A stretch of 64,000 nucleotides of DNA from an archaeon (GCA_018694115.1 JABHNB010000015.1:1-64000); one strand, 5' to 3'. Counted from the stretch's first letter, positions 1 through 9,640 are shown. Program-made: numbers and translations. Notes: a model not told the origin generated them from the letters alone.

Positions 1-481
1 ATTTACTGTTGATGGCGATTCTAATGATACTAACAAATATTCTATGGTTTTCTTCAAGGGAGATAACCCTGCTGGTTTTGTGGATAGAAACGAATTTGTG
101 GGTTCTTTCCTTAGTGGTTCCATTGATGTAGATCCAACAACTAGCAATCCTGCAGTTAATCCTTATGAACTTGTAGTTGGAGAGGCATTAAACCCAGGCA
201 CAATTTGGGGACTTTATGATGCAAATAGCGACGGAGACTTTGGATCCTGGAGCCTTAATGGTTTGGGAGGAACGGATATTACTTTTGATGACGGAGAATT
301 AACCCTTGATCCTGCAGCCTTCAATTTCGGAGGGCCCTTACCCCACTTTACTGGAACTGGGATGAGTGGAGATTTACCTTCTTTAGATTTTGATACTAGT
401 TATGCCGTTCCAGAACCTTCAACATTATCTCTTTTGGCTATTGGTGGAGCTGCTTTAGCGTCTAAGAAACGAAGGAAGTAG
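1..481 (+). CDS. PEP-CTERM surface/exported protein (5' partial)
   Basis: The reading frame is open to the left edge of the window, so the gene starts upstream and the tracked ATG at 44 is probably internal. The visible part is acidic, rich in D, G, N and S, with no recognised enzyme domain. It ends in a textbook PEP-CTERM sorting signal: VPEPST, a hydrophobic stretch (LSLLAIGGAAL) and a basic tail (KKRRK). In bacteria this signal is recognised by exosortase. Archaea usually carry related variants (PGF, PEF), so the bacterial VPEP form is notable here. No sortase is encoded in the window. Probably an exported or surface-anchored protein; substrate unknown. Confidence 0.8.
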   Translation, partial: FTVDGDSNDTNKYSMVFFKGDNPAGFVDRNEFVGSFLSGSIDVDPTTSNPAVNPYELVVGEALNPGTIWGLYDANSDGDFGSWSLNGLGGTDITFDDGELTLDPAAFNFGGPLPHFTGTGMSGDLPSLDFDTSYAVPEPSTLSLLAIGGAALASKKRRK

Positions 482-517
482 AGGAATATTTATAAACTTC
501 TTTAGTGTTTGGTTTTG

Positions 518-2104
518 ATGAGGTGGAATGTATTAGTCTTGGTTGTCTGTTCTCTTTTTTTGATTAGTTTTGCTTCTGCGGCGATTCCTGCAGATTGTGA
601 TGCGAACATGGTTAGCTATTGGAAATTTGATACTACCCCCCTTGGTGCCGATGATGTTTTGAATTTGAACGATGGTGTTTTGGATGGCGCGGTGGCGGGA
701 AATGACGATATTGCAGTTTTGGGATCGTTATTTAGTTCTCAAGTGGCCAATAATGCAAATGTCCCCCATTCTTCAACGTTAGTTCCTTTTTCTGGATTAA
801 CTCTTAATTTTTGGTTTAGTCCGTCTGCCCCCCTAGTAGCTGCTATGCCCTTTAATTCTATTATTAAAAAAACTGGTTACAATTTTTCTATTGCTCTTGA
901 TGGTTCCCTTTCTTCTTACGTTGGGGACGTATTACTTTCTAGTCCTGCAACTTATGTCCCAAATACAAAATATTTCATCACAATGACTTGGGATGGATCA
1001 AATGCAAAATTATATGTCAATGGAACGCTGGAAGACACAAAGCCTTTAACCTCAATAACTTACGGAACTGATCCATTAACTATCGGGGAAGGATATGTGG
1101 GTTACATAGATGAGTTCGCGATCTACAACAGATCCCTAACTCAAGCAGAGATAACCAAACACTTCACGGATTCTTCGGATGGTAAGGACTACTGTTACAA
1201 ACCTTCAACATTCACTGGATCTGGAGAGGGGTCTACTACTCAAGTAAACTTTAGCATCTTTGGATGTACGGTTCCTGGGGGAGAGCAGATTCCTTATGGG
1301 GGGTGTTCTAGTGATGGGCTTTACTATTGTGATCGAAGCGCTTCAACATATTTTGATACTATTGAATCTCCGGGGATGTGTAAGCTTTATGCGGATGATA
1401 TGGGGGGAAATTGTTGTCCTACAGATCGGGAATGTGTAGTGAGGGGCCAGGCAGAGTTTGGGGATGGTTCTTATGGGGAAGATGAATATTGTTATCCGAG
1501 ACTTCAGTCATGTTCTTCTTATGATGATTCTACCGAGTGTGGGGATCATTCTTGTTGTTGGATAGGGAGCAGTACTGATGGAATTTGTTATAATTGTAAT
1601 GATCCTTCATTGAGTTGTAGTGTTTATACTTCTAAGGACCCTTGTGAGGAGGATAGATGGGATCTTGGTCAAAATGGTGCTGGAACAGATGTTTGTGGAA
1701 CTTTTGTTGGAGATAAGGTTATTCCAACTCCTTCATGTGAATGTGTATGGGATGAAATTGGGGGGGACGATTGGGAGGCCGATAGTTGTGTTCTTGGGAG
1801 AGATATAACTGATGAATTTCATGATGGGAATCCGGAAACATTTAAGTGTTTAAGGTCTACTAAGAGTGAAGGGTGTATTGAGGGAGAACAGTTTATGGAG
1901 TGGACTGTTAGGGCGACCAATCCTCAGAATTTTTTGAATAATATTGTAACTCCGGCTGCAATGATTCGGGACGGATGTGTTGCGGGAAATGTTACTCGAA
2001 GCTGTGGAGAACCGATTGTAAAGTTGCCTGGTTTCGGAATGCTAAATGTCCTCGTTGCGGTTTGTTTATTGGGCGTGATTTATTTATTTTGGAGAGATAA
2101 TTAA
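518..2104 (+). CDS. LamG-domain cysteine-rich surface protein
   Basis: The ATG at 518 is preferred over the tracked TTG at 509 because a TATA-like TTTATAAA lies about 25 bp upstream. An N-terminal signal peptide (about residues 1-22) is followed by a concanavalin/LamG-like domain (about 30-220) with the typical start SYWKFD and end IDEFAIYNRSLT. Then comes a long cysteine-rich region (about 225-490) likely to be disulfide bonded, and a C-terminal membrane helix ending FWRDN. Probably a membrane-anchored extracellular binding protein, perhaps for glycans. It lies with two more exported proteins downstream. The ligand cannot be told from sequence. Confidence 0.8.
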   Translation: MRWNVLVLVVCSLFLISFASAAIPADCDANMVSYWKFDTTPLGADDVLNLNDGVLDGAVAGNDDIAVLGSLFSSQVANNANVPHSSTLVPFSGLTLNFWFSPSAPLVAAMPFNSIIKKTGYNFSIALDGSLSSYVGDVLLSSPATYVPNTKYFITMTWDGSNAKLYVNGTLEDTKPLTSITYGTDPLTIGEGYVGYIDEFAIYNRSLTQAEITKHFTDSSDGKDYCYKPSTFTGSGEGSTTQVNFSIFGCTVPGGEQIPYGGCSSDGLYYCDRSASTYFDTIESPGMCKLYADDMGGNCCPTDRECVVRGQAEFGDGSYGEDEYCYPRLQSCSSYDDSTECGDHSCCWIGSSTDGICYNCNDPSLSCSVYTSKDPCEEDRWDLGQNGAGTDVCGTFVGDKVIPTPSCECVWDEIGGDDWEADSCVLGRDITDEFHDGNPETFKCLRSTKSEGCIEGEQFMEWTVRATNPQNFLNNIVTPAAMIRDGCVAGNVTRSCGEPIVKLPGFGMLNVLVAVCLLGVIYLFWRDN

Positions 2105-2147
2105 TCTTCCTCGAAACATTTATAACTATCTTTTGTATTAGTTTGAT

Positions 2148-2444
2148 ATGAAAAGGGTGATGCTGACTGTCTTGATGGTTATGTTGATTTGTAGTACTTT
2201 TGTTTTTGCAGATTCTACTTCTAAAATCCGAAGAGAATTCTATGTTGGAGATAGCCCTGTATCCGGAGATGCTTCTGGAACCCCCTCCGAAGTAAGCGAT
2301 TACGATTTTTTCAATAGTTCTGACCTGGCTTGGATTGTTGGTGCGGTGATTTTTGTTATCGTTCTCGGTTCTTGGATTTTGTATGGGAAGAAGAAACGAA
2401 GGTCCAGAAATAAGAAAAAGACTAAAAGAAAGTCTAAGAAATAA
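2148..2444 (+). CDS. small single-pass membrane protein with basic tail
   Basis: A 98-residue protein with a signal peptide (about 1-21, ending TFVFA), a short polar extracellular segment, one membrane helix (about 62-80) and a strongly basic cytoplasmic tail (KKKRRSRNKKK). A TATA-like ATTTATAACT lies about 25 bp before the ATG. No family recognised. It sits between two larger surface proteins and may accompany them at the envelope. Confidence 0.7.
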   Translation: MKRVMLTVLMVMLICSTFVFADSTSKIRREFYVGDSPVSGDASGTPSEVSDYDFFNSSDLAWIVGAVIFVIVLGSWILYGKKKRRSRNKKKTKRKSKK

Positions 2445-2473
2445 TTTATAAAGTGTGATTCCTTTGATTCTTG

Positions 2474-5206
2474 ATGAGAAAGATTGGTGTGATGCTTATA
2501 TTTGTATTAGTATTCTGCTTGGGTGTTGTGTCTGCAGAGGTGACTGTCCATAATTATAGTGTGAAGGGAGCGTATGCTCCTTCGGATGTTTTAGAAGGTA
2601 TGATTAATTTGAGTATATCCGATATCGATTATGACTCTAAATTAACTACTGATAGTGGTAAAGAAATGTTACTTGGGGATTTTCTGAGTGCAAATGGAAT
2701 TATCCTTAGCGAGGTTTGCTCTCCTTCGGATTGTTCTGGTAGTTATGCGACTTCAGCTTCGGGGAGCACTGCAAAAAGTTTTTCAGTTAGTGCAGGGACT
2801 CCAATATCTGCAGGGTTTGTCCTTAGTGGGGATAATATTCAAATTTCTGGACTGAGTTTTGATATTGCAAGTGATTTTCCGATTGGGCAAATTTTGCCAT
2901 TGAAGATTCAATTTTTTGAAGACTCAACTTGGAATTATGATATTTTTTCCGACGAGTATTCTCAAAAAAATTATGGTTGTTATGATGCAACAGTTGGAGT
3001 GCCTGGCCCTCCAATTATTACTTCTAGTTATTGTGAGAAAATCAGCATTTTAGAAAGTGGTTCCCTAAGAATTGGTGCGAAGGTGGATGCTGCAGATGAT
3101 AAGGAATTAAAGATGGTTATTTACTCCGATACTGGTGGAGCTTCTGTTGCCGATTGTTTATTTAATCCATCCAGTGAAGAGGATTGTGTGGTATATCCTG
3201 AAGAAACTGTTTTTGATGAAGGAGAATATTATTTCTGTGTTGAGGCGGAAGAGGCGACAGGATATCATCTTTATGTTGAAGAGTCTTCGGGAACTAATTG
3301 TGGATTTATTTATCCAAATGCGGCGAATATGGTCCGAGATTATGGGATCTTTGTTAAGACGGCAAAATATGCGGATGCTAGTTTGGCAACTATTTCTGAT
3401 TTTTCAAGTTATTTGACTTCTGCAGAGGATTTGATTTCTAGTAGATACTCAAATAATTGTTCGGATGATTGTATTCTTCCCCTTAAAATTTCTGGAGTTT
3501 CCCAATCTTTAGAGATTTCTAATGTGGCAATTACATATGTTTCTGATGATGGGGACGGTCAGGAAAATAAAATTTATCCATTAAGTATTGCTCCTGCAAC
3601 TGTTGATTATACTGGGGAGTTGGATTTAGAACTTTTAGACTTCGAACTTAGTGATGAAGATGAAGATTTTGTATTGTATCTTGGAAGTACAAAGATTATT
3701 GATAAAAAATTAAACATATTGCCTGCCCCAGTTATTAATTCGGTTTACCCAACTAATCCTCCTGCAGGTATCCCGGTTACTTTTTATGCAGATATTGAAT
3801 TTAAATCCAATGCTACCCTTAGTTACAAATGGGATTTCGGTGATGGAACTAAAGAAACAACATTCAATCCCCAGGTCGTTCATACTTATAATGATTTGAA
3901 AAATTATACCTTGAAGTTGAATGTGAGTGCCGGCGGTAATTTAACGAAGGTTGCTACATTTCAAATTGAGGGAGTCAATCCCGAGGCTGCGGTAAATGCT
4001 ACGATTGCAAATAAAAGGAAAAGCCTGAATAATGCAATAAAGGAAGTTAATGCTATGCCTGCATGGTATCAGAGTGCGATAGAGAAAACAATCAATATGT
4101 CTTATTATGATGATGAGTTGAAACGTATTGAGAAGGCAAGAGATAGTGCATATGATGAAGAAGGATTCTTGAAAGTTGCAAAATCGCTTTACGCTCTTGA
4201 TGTTCCTGCTACTGTTTATGTTTCTGATCAGAGTCAATCTCCACTAATGACCGATCTTAATGATATTGATCCGGAACCTGTTCAGATGATCGGCGGAGGT
4301 TCATCCGAAGAGAATCTTGATGGTTATAAGAATCCGATCCTGAGATGGCAAAGTGAATTTGTGGATTCTACGATTTCAATTGAAAAAATTTCTTCTGTTA
4401 GTTCAAGCGGAACTCGTTCTAATGTTTTAGTTGCTTATTCAGTGAGTGTTACTCCTAATGATGTTGGAGAGAGTTATTTTATTATTGGAAAGGATAGGGG
4501 GGATTTATACTTTAAGGAAGATGCCGGGGCTCGGAAAGAAGGTAGTTCTACCGCAATTATTCTTGAGTCTGGAGAAACTAAGAATTTTGACTTCTATTAC
4601 ACTGGATCAGAAGATGCTTCACTTTTTGTTTCTCCTAAGTTGGGTGTTCTTGTAGTCAATGCAGATATTGATACTACATGCAATTCCAATAATCGCTGTG
4701 AAAAGGATCTTGGTGAGAATTCAGATAATTGTAGGCATGATTGTAAGCCGGTTTGGAGAATGATAATCTACTTGATTTTGGCTTTAGTTTTTGTATTGAT
4801 TCTCTATACAGTTCTTCAAGTTTGGTATAAGACTCGTTATGAGAGATTTTTGTTCAGTGATAGAAGATTATTGTTTAATCTTGTGATGTTTATTACTAAT
4901 GCTCGGGCTAGGGGAATGAGTGATGACCAAATCTATAAGATGCTTGCTAAGAATGGATGGTCAAGTGAAAGAATTAATTATGCTCTAAGGAAATCTCGTG
5001 GTGTCCGAACTGGCATGTATGAGATTATCCCTATTGAGAAACTATTTGCCGGAGTAAGAAATCGTGGAGCTAAGAAAAAGGCTTTAGCGGGGACATTACC
5101 TGCGGCAATTCCTCCTAAGATGGGTCCTCCAGTGAACAAGAAGATTGCTACTGAAAATCGGCAACAAATTGGGAGAAAGATTAATAAGGCTGGTTCTCGG
5201 GTGTAG
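2474..5206 (+). CDS. large PKD-domain membrane-anchored surface protein
   Basis: The start is set at ATG 2474, not TTG 2471, from the TATA-like TTTATAAA about 25 bp upstream. The protein of about 910 residues has a signal peptide (about 1-21), several beta-rich extracellular segments, one PKD domain (about 420-500, with WDFGDG and HTY) and a cysteine cluster of the CNSNNRCEKDLGE type. One membrane helix (about 760-785) follows, then a cytoplasmic tail of about 125 residues containing a helical domain (RGMSDDQIYKML) seen in DPANN surface proteins as I recall. Likely a cell-surface adhesion or sensing protein; no catalytic motif is visible. The GTPase gene follows after 3 nt. Confidence 0.75.
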   Translation: MRKIGVMLIFVLVFCLGVVSAEVTVHNYSVKGAYAPSDVLEGMINLSISDIDYDSKLTTDSGKEMLLGDFLSANGIILSEVCSPSDCSGSYATSASGSTAKSFSVSAGTPISAGFVLSGDNIQISGLSFDIASDFPIGQILPLKIQFFEDSTWNYDIFSDEYSQKNYGCYDATVGVPGPPIITSSYCEKISILESGSLRIGAKVDAADDKELKMVIYSDTGGASVADCLFNPSSEEDCVVYPEETVFDEGEYYFCVEAEEATGYHLYVEESSGTNCGFIYPNAANMVRDYGIFVKTAKYADASLATISDFSSYLTSAEDLISSRYSNNCSDDCILPLKISGVSQSLEISNVAITYVSDDGDGQENKIYPLSIAPATVDYTGELDLELLDFELSDEDEDFVLYLGSTKIIDKKLNILPAPVINSVYPTNPPAGIPVTFYADIEFKSNATLSYKWDFGDGTKETTFNPQVVHTYNDLKNYTLKLNVSAGGNLTKVATFQIEGVNPEAAVNATIANKRKSLNNAIKEVNAMPAWYQSAIEKTINMSYYDDELKRIEKARDSAYDEEGFLKVAKSLYALDVPATVYVSDQSQSPLMTDLNDIDPEPVQMIGGGSSEENLDGYKNPILRWQSEFVDSTISIEKISSVSSSGTRSNVLVAYSVSVTPNDVGESYFIIGKDRGDLYFKEDAGARKEGSSTAIILESGETKNFDFYYTGSEDASLFVSPKLGVLVVNADIDTTCNSNNRCEKDLGENSDNCRHDCKPVWRMIIYLILALVFVLILYTVLQVWYKTRYERFLFSDRRLLFNLVMFITNARARGMSDDQIYKMLAKNGWSSERINYALRKSRGVRTGMYEIIPIEKLFAGVRNRGAKKKALAGTLPAAIPPKMGPPVNKKIATENRQQIGRKINKAGSRV

Positions 5207-5209
5207 AGA

Positions 5210-5851
5210 ATGATTAAGATTATAAGGAATTTTGCTAAGAGAATCCTCTCTGGAATTTTTGGTAAAAGGGGCGAGGTAAAACTTGGTTTTTATGGATCAC
5301 CTAATGCGGGAAAGACTAGTTTAGCTAATAAGATTTGTCAGGATTGGTTAGGGGAAGATTTGGGAAGTGTTAGTAAGGTTCCTCATGAGACTCGGGAAAT
5401 TCAGGTTAAAGAAAAGGTTATGATTGAGAAAGATGGGCGGAGGGTTGAGTTCAAATTGATTGATACTCCTGGAATCGCAACAAAGATTGATTTTGAAGAC
5501 TTCTTGAAGTTTGGTATGAAGAAGAAAGAGGCTCAGGGAAGGGCTAAAGAAGCTACACAAGGTATTATTGATTCTATTAAATGGTTAGATGACATGGATG
5601 CAGTTATTGTTTTGATTGATGCTACTGCTAATCCCTATAGTCAGGTAAATATTACAATTATTGGAAATCTTGTTGCACGGAAAATTCCGGTTTTGATCGT
5701 CGCTAATAAGATTGATCTAAAAAAAGCAGATATGAAGAAAGTTAGGGCTGCCTTTCCAGAATATGATGTTGTTGGTATCTCCGCAAAGACTGGGGAGAAT
5801 ATAGAAGAGTTTTATGAGTCGTTATTTAAATTGGTAAAAAAGGCGAAGTAA
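5210..5851 (+). CDS. Era/Obg-like small GTPase
   Basis: A 213-residue P-loop GTPase. G1 is GSPNAGKT (29-36), G3 is DTPG (about 84), G4 is NKID (about 166) and G5 is SAKTG (about 191). A hydrophobic, basic N-terminal helix precedes the G domain. It follows the surface protein by 3 nt and precedes the DUF2073 gene. As I recall, in euryarchaea Era-like GTPases of this type neighbour DUF2073 and the Zn-ribbon protein COG3364, and both occur here (5883 and 9705). The three may act together, possibly at the ribosome or membrane; the actual role is unknown. Confidence 0.85.
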   Translation: MIKIIRNFAKRILSGIFGKRGEVKLGFYGSPNAGKTSLANKICQDWLGEDLGSVSKVPHETREIQVKEKVMIEKDGRRVEFKLIDTPGIATKIDFEDFLKFGMKKKEAQGRAKEATQGIIDSIKWLDDMDAVIVLIDATANPYSQVNITIIGNLVARKIPVLIVANKIDLKKADMKKVRAAFPEYDVVGISAKTGENIEEFYESLFKLVKKAK

Positions 5852-5882
5852 CCTTTAAATAATACTAGAACTAAGTAATAAC

Positions 5883-6338
5883 ATGGCGAAAAAGAAGGTG
5901 ACAAAGAAAGTTGTGAAAAAGAAATCTAAGGCTGGCAGGGCTAAGACTAAAGCTAAAGCTAAGGATTTAACAATTCACTTTATGCCATTTTCAGAGATTG
6001 CTAATGAGGATACTATTGGGCGTATTAAGAAAATTATGGGGCTGGTCCTTGAGGGCAAGGTAATCATTCTTCAGGGTTGTCTTAAGTCTGATGAAGAAGC
6101 AAGATTGATTGAAAATTCTATGACTTTGATTGGAAATATCGAAGGATTTCAGGGAATTGAACTTGCGACGGTTTCTGGGGAGAATGATAGTGTGGGAGTA
6201 TTTAACAAGATTAGGCATAATCTTGCGAGGATCTTGGTGGGAGAACAAGATGCAATTACGATAATTGGCCCTGCTTCTGTTGTGAAGGATGTAAAGAGAG
6301 ATCCAAAGAAGATGGAACTGATGCTTCAGAGGAGATAA
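5883..6338 (+). CDS. DUF2073 family protein with lysine-rich N-terminus
   Basis: The domain from about residue 28 (LTIHFMPFSEI) matches the archaeal DUF2073 family as I remember it, a partner of the preceding Era-like GTPase. The first 27 residues are nearly all K, V, A and T (KKVTKKVVKKKSKAG), resembling the basic tail of the TFE protein at 36082; such a stretch could bind nucleic acid. A TATA-like CTTTAAATAA lies about 25 bp before the ATG. The next gene starts 2 nt after the stop with a GAGGAG ribosome site, so the two are probably cotranscribed. Function not established. Confidence 0.75.
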   Translation: MAKKKVTKKVVKKKSKAGRAKTKAKAKDLTIHFMPFSEIANEDTIGRIKKIMGLVLEGKVIILQGCLKSDEEARLIENSMTLIGNIEGFQGIELATVSGENDSVGVFNKIRHNLARILVGEQDAITIIGPASVVKDVKRDPKKMELMLQRR

Positions 6339-6340
6339 TC

Positions 6341-8077
6341 ATGGAATTTTTTAAAAGGCCGATTGGAAAAAAGGCAATTTCAGCGACTATAGCAGTTATT
6401 CTAATGATATTAATTGTTGTGGCGGGAATAGGCATTTTATGGGGGGTCCTTCTTCCACTAATTCGAGATAATACGGAGTTTAGTGGGTATGATATTGATT
6501 TGGTAATTGAAACTGGGGGGGGATATACCTATTATGACGCAGATAAGGAAGTGGCGTGTGTTCAAGTTAAACGGGGTGGAGATGTCTATAATTTATCTAG
6601 AATCGATATCTTCTTCGGATTTAATGGAACCTCCCATATTTCTAATTTTAGTGGTGTTGAGATCCCAGATCCTAATGAAGCTAAGACCAAGTGTTTTAAC
6701 CTTGAAGGTTATGGTGGCGCTCCCGAATCAATAAGAGTATCTCCAGTTATCTGGGATGGAAACCGGGAAGTGATGGGAGAAGTTAGTTCTGAAACAAGGT
6801 CAGTTAGTGAGGGATTTTATCCTGATGATCAGGCTCCTGCTGCAAGTTTAGAGAAGCCAAGGAAAGGTAATGGTGGAGGTAAGCCTGCTGCAGAATGTAG
6901 CAATAATCTTGATTGCGGAACCCCAAGTTCAGTAAATATTTGTGAGGGGAATATAATTAATATTACTAATACTATTCCTACCTGTACTGGAGGTGTTTGC
7001 GGTGATATTATTGACAGATCTTATGACGATTGTGGTGATGGTGGAACTTGTGTTGTTGATACATGTGTTTATGATAATCCTATCTCTGAGTGTCCATATA
7101 ATTTAGATCAGGGGGGACAAACATATAATCTAATTAATGATCTTTATAGTACTAGTAGCTGCTTAATTGTAAGTGCTGATGATATTACTATTGATTTTAA
7201 TGGATTCAATATTACAGGAAATGATCCTCGGGGAGGAACTATTTCCGGTGTTTACGTGAATGGTTATGGTGGTGTGACAATTAAGAATGGGAAAATTTAT
7301 GATTTCAGATTTGGAGTTTATTTGAGAGAAAATCAAAATAATAATCTCCTGAATCTTACCTCCAGTTCAAATGGGGGTGGCGGAGTCTATTTTTATTCTA
7401 GCTCAAATAATCAGTTAATGAATTTAACCTTAAATTCAAATGGTTATAACGGGGCTGCTTTTTATTCTAGCTCCAATAATAATCAATTAAATAATATTTT
7501 TACAAATGCAAGCAAGGGAAATATCGGGATTTTCTTTTCTTCAAGCTCAAATAACACTTTAACAAATATAACTGCGATTACATGGATTCATTCTGGAATC
7601 TATCTTTATCAAAGCTCAAATAATACTCTAACAGATATTATGGCAAGGGCGGAGTCTGGGATAGGAATCTATGTTTCTTCAAGTTCAAATAATGTTTTGG
7701 ATAATGTTTTGGTAACTTCAAATGGAGATCAGGGAGTTTGGATTTCTTCAAGCTCAAATAATACCCTATCAAATATTATCTCAAACCTAAATGCTCGTGA
7801 CGGAATTATTATTTCTTCAAGCTCAAATAACACCTTATTTAATACTTCTACAAACTCAAATGGCCGGAACGGACTTTATTTTTCGGGTAGTTCAAATGAC
7901 AATACTATTGACAATGCCACTTCCTGTGGGAATGATTTATGGGATTTCTATTGTTCTTCATCAAACAGAAATTCTGGACAGGGAAATGTTTTTAGTGGAG
8001 TGAACATTACGAATTGTGTAGATATCTGGCCTGTCCAAGGGATTGGTCCCGAGGGAGACTATGTGGCCTGTCCCTAA
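6341..8077 (+). CDS. type IV pilin-like protein with parallel beta-helix
   Basis: The N-terminus has a class III (type IV pilin/archaellin) signal: basic KKA followed by ISATIAVILMILIVV, to be processed by a PibD/EppA-type peptidase. A pilin-like beta domain (about 45-150), a cysteine-rich linker (about 185-250) and a right-handed beta-helix (about 265-530) follow. The helix is built on SSSNNTL repeats of NosD/PbH1 type. A GAGGAG ribosome site overlaps the stop of the preceding gene, so it is cotranscribed with DUF2073. Probably a surface filament or adhesin subunit with a glycan-binding or glycan-cleaving beta-helix. Its first coding stretch is identical over 47 nt to the next paralogue. Confidence 0.8.
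   Translation: MEFFKRPIGKKAISATIAVILMILIVVAGIGILWGVLLPLIRDNTEFSGYDIDLVIETGGGYTYYDADKEVACVQVKRGGDVYNLSRIDIFFGFNGTSHISNFSGVEIPDPNEAKTKCFNLEGYGGAPESIRVSPVIWDGNREVMGEVSSETRSVSEGFYPDDQAPAASLEKPRKGNGGGKPAAECSNNLDCGTPSSVNICEGNIINITNTIPTCTGGVCGDIIDRSYDDCGDGGTCVVDTCVYDNPISECPYNLDQGGQTYNLINDLYSTSSCLIVSADDITIDFNGFNITGNDPRGGTISGVYVNGYGGVTIKNGKIYDFRFGVYLRENQNNNLLNLTSSSNGGGGVYFYSSSNNQLMNLTLNSNGYNGAAFYSSSNNNQLNNIFTNASKGNIGIFFSSSSNNTLTNITAITWIHSGIYLYQSSNNTLTDIMARAESGIGIYVSSSSNNVLDNVLVTSNGDQGVWISSSSNNTLSNIISNLNARDGIIISSSSNNTLFNTSTNSNGRNGLYFSGSSNDNTIDNATSCGNDLWDFYCSSSNRNSGQGNVFSGVNITNCVDIWPVQGIGPEGDYVACP
6377..6423 (+). repeat. 47-nt identical segment shared with 8165-8211
   Basis: The DNA encoding the pilin signal helix (ISATIAVILMILIVV) is identical, including synonymous sites, at 6377-6423 and 8165-8211, while flanking sequence has diverged. 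This points to gene conversion or recent duplication limited to the signal region. Confidence 0.85.
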
Positions 8078-8149
8078 TTGAAAATTCGTTTTTAATCTGG
8101 AATTTTTTGTTTTATAAAAATATATAAACTTATTTTTGCTGTATTACCT

Positions 8150-9640
8150 ATGGAAAAGAGAGGTATTTCAGCGACTATAGCAGTTATTCTAATGATATTA
8201 ATTGTTGTGGCAGGGATAGGCATTTTATGGGGAGTTCTTCTTCCACTAATTCGAGATAACACTTCTTTTGGCGGTTATGAGGTAGATTTAGTAATTGATA
8301 CTGAGGGCGGATATACCTATTATGATGAAGATAAGAAGGTGGCATGTGTTCAGGTTAGGCGGGGAAATGATGAATTGAATTTATCTCGTATTGATGTATT
8401 CTTTGGATTCAATGGAACTTCCCATATTTCTAATTTTAGTGGAGTTGAAATCCCTGCCCCAAATCAGGCCAAGACCAAGTGCTTTAATTTAGTAGACTAT
8501 GGGGTCGCTCCCGAATCAATAAGAGTATCTCCGGTTATCTGGGATGGAAATAAGGAAGTTGTGGGGGAGGTTAGTTCTGAATCAAATAATGTGAGGGACG
8601 GTACTTATCCTGGCGATCAGACTCCTGCGGCGAATTTGGATAAACCTCGGAAAGGCGGTGGAGGAGGTCCATCTCCCCCTTCAGAGGGTTGTGGCGATAA
8701 TTGTGTCCTTGATCCAATTTTGGTTACTGCCTGTGATGAACCTAACCCTGACGGAAGTATTAAAACTTATAGATTGGCCGAAGCAGGTAGGGAGTATATT
8801 CTTCAAAATGATGTTGAACAAACTATTAACCACCTTAATTGTTTTGAGTTTATGGCAGAAGGTATAACTTTTGACTTGAATGGGAATGGGATTGGTCTCG
8901 ATGGGATAGATTATCTTGGAGCTACAGGTATCAATTCAAATGGTTATGATGATTTGGTAATCCGAAATGGAACTATCGGCTTATTTACATTTGGTATCTC
9001 AGTTAGGGGCAATAATATTACAATTGAGGAAATAAATGTATCCTCAATAACTATTGGAATTAATCTCCTGGACGTGTCCAATTCTAGTATTCGGGATGTG
9101 ATTATAACTAAAGTGCATGCGGATTACTCATTGAGGGTTAGTGATCCAAGTACTTCTGCAAATAACGTTTTTACTAATATAAAAATAAATGGGAGTGGTG
9201 GAGGGGGATTTGCTAATACTGGGACTGGGATATTTCTTTCTTCATCCGGGAACTCTTTCAATAATTTGACTATAACCAATTTACAGTATGGAATAAATCT
9301 TCGATGGGACGGGGATAATGAATTTCGTGACAGCAATATCATCAATAACGAAAATGGAATATATTTCCATAATGCAGATAGTAATAGATTTTATAATAAC
9401 AACATTTCCAATAATGATAATGGGGTACATCTCTTAAACTCCTATGATAATAGATTTTATAATAACAACATTTCCAATAATGATAGGGGAGTATATTATC
9501 CTGATTTAGGTGTGAATACATTTTATAGTAACACGATTCTGAATAATGGGTGGGATTTATATTGTGATGGTGGCGGAACTATTCTTCCACTTGAAGATTT
9601 TGTATACGGTAGTAATCACAATTGTTTATTTACTGATTGA
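8150..9640 (+). CDS. type IV pilin-like protein with parallel beta-helix, paralogue 2
   Basis: Paralogue of the preceding gene, with the same pilin signal (GISATIAVILM) and a very similar pilin domain, a shorter cysteine-poor linker and a beta-helix built on NNNISNND-type coils. A 38-bp perfect DNA repeat encodes two successive coils 22 residues apart. A TATA-like TATATAAACT sits about 25 bp before the ATG, so this gene has its own promoter. Likely a surface or pilus-tip protein. The near-identical 5' ends of the two genes indicate recent duplication or gene conversion. Confidence 0.8.
   Translation: MEKRGISATIAVILMILIVVAGIGILWGVLLPLIRDNTSFGGYEVDLVIDTEGGYTYYDEDKKVACVQVRRGNDELNLSRIDVFFGFNGTSHISNFSGVEIPAPNQAKTKCFNLVDYGVAPESIRVSPVIWDGNKEVVGEVSSESNNVRDGTYPGDQTPAANLDKPRKGGGGGPSPPSEGCGDNCVLDPILVTACDEPNPDGSIKTYRLAEAGREYILQNDVEQTINHLNCFEFMAEGITFDLNGNGIGLDGIDYLGATGINSNGYDDLVIRNGTIGLFTFGISVRGNNITIEEINVSSITIGINLLDVSNSSIRDVIITKVHADYSLRVSDPSTSANNVFTNIKINGSGGGGFANTGTGIFLSSSGNSFNNLTITNLQYGINLRWDGDNEFRDSNIINNENGIYFHNADSNRFYNNNISNNDNGVHLLNSYDNRFYNNNISNNDRGVYYPDLGVNTFYSNTILNNGWDLYCDGGGTILPLEDFVYGSNHNCLFTD
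8165..8211 (+). repeat. 47-nt identical segment, second copy
   Basis: Partner of 6377-6423, within the signal-helix codons of the second pilin-like gene. Confidence 0.85.
9382..9419 (+). repeat. 38-bp direct repeat in beta-helix coils, copy 1
   Basis: A perfect 38-bp direct repeat, with the second copy at 9448-9485. The 66-bp period equals 22 residues, one beta-helix coil. Such repeats allow coil number to change by slippage or recombination. Confidence 0.85.
9448..9485 (+). repeat. 38-bp direct repeat in beta-helix coils, copy 2
   Basis: Second copy of the repeat at 9382-9419. Confidence 0.85.

Noticed and set aside
2823-3014. Antisense ORFs in the surface-protein genes, and the many other overlapping ORFs of the track
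   Set aside because: They are shadows of clearly coding genes on the other strand or frame, without promoters or recognisable products.
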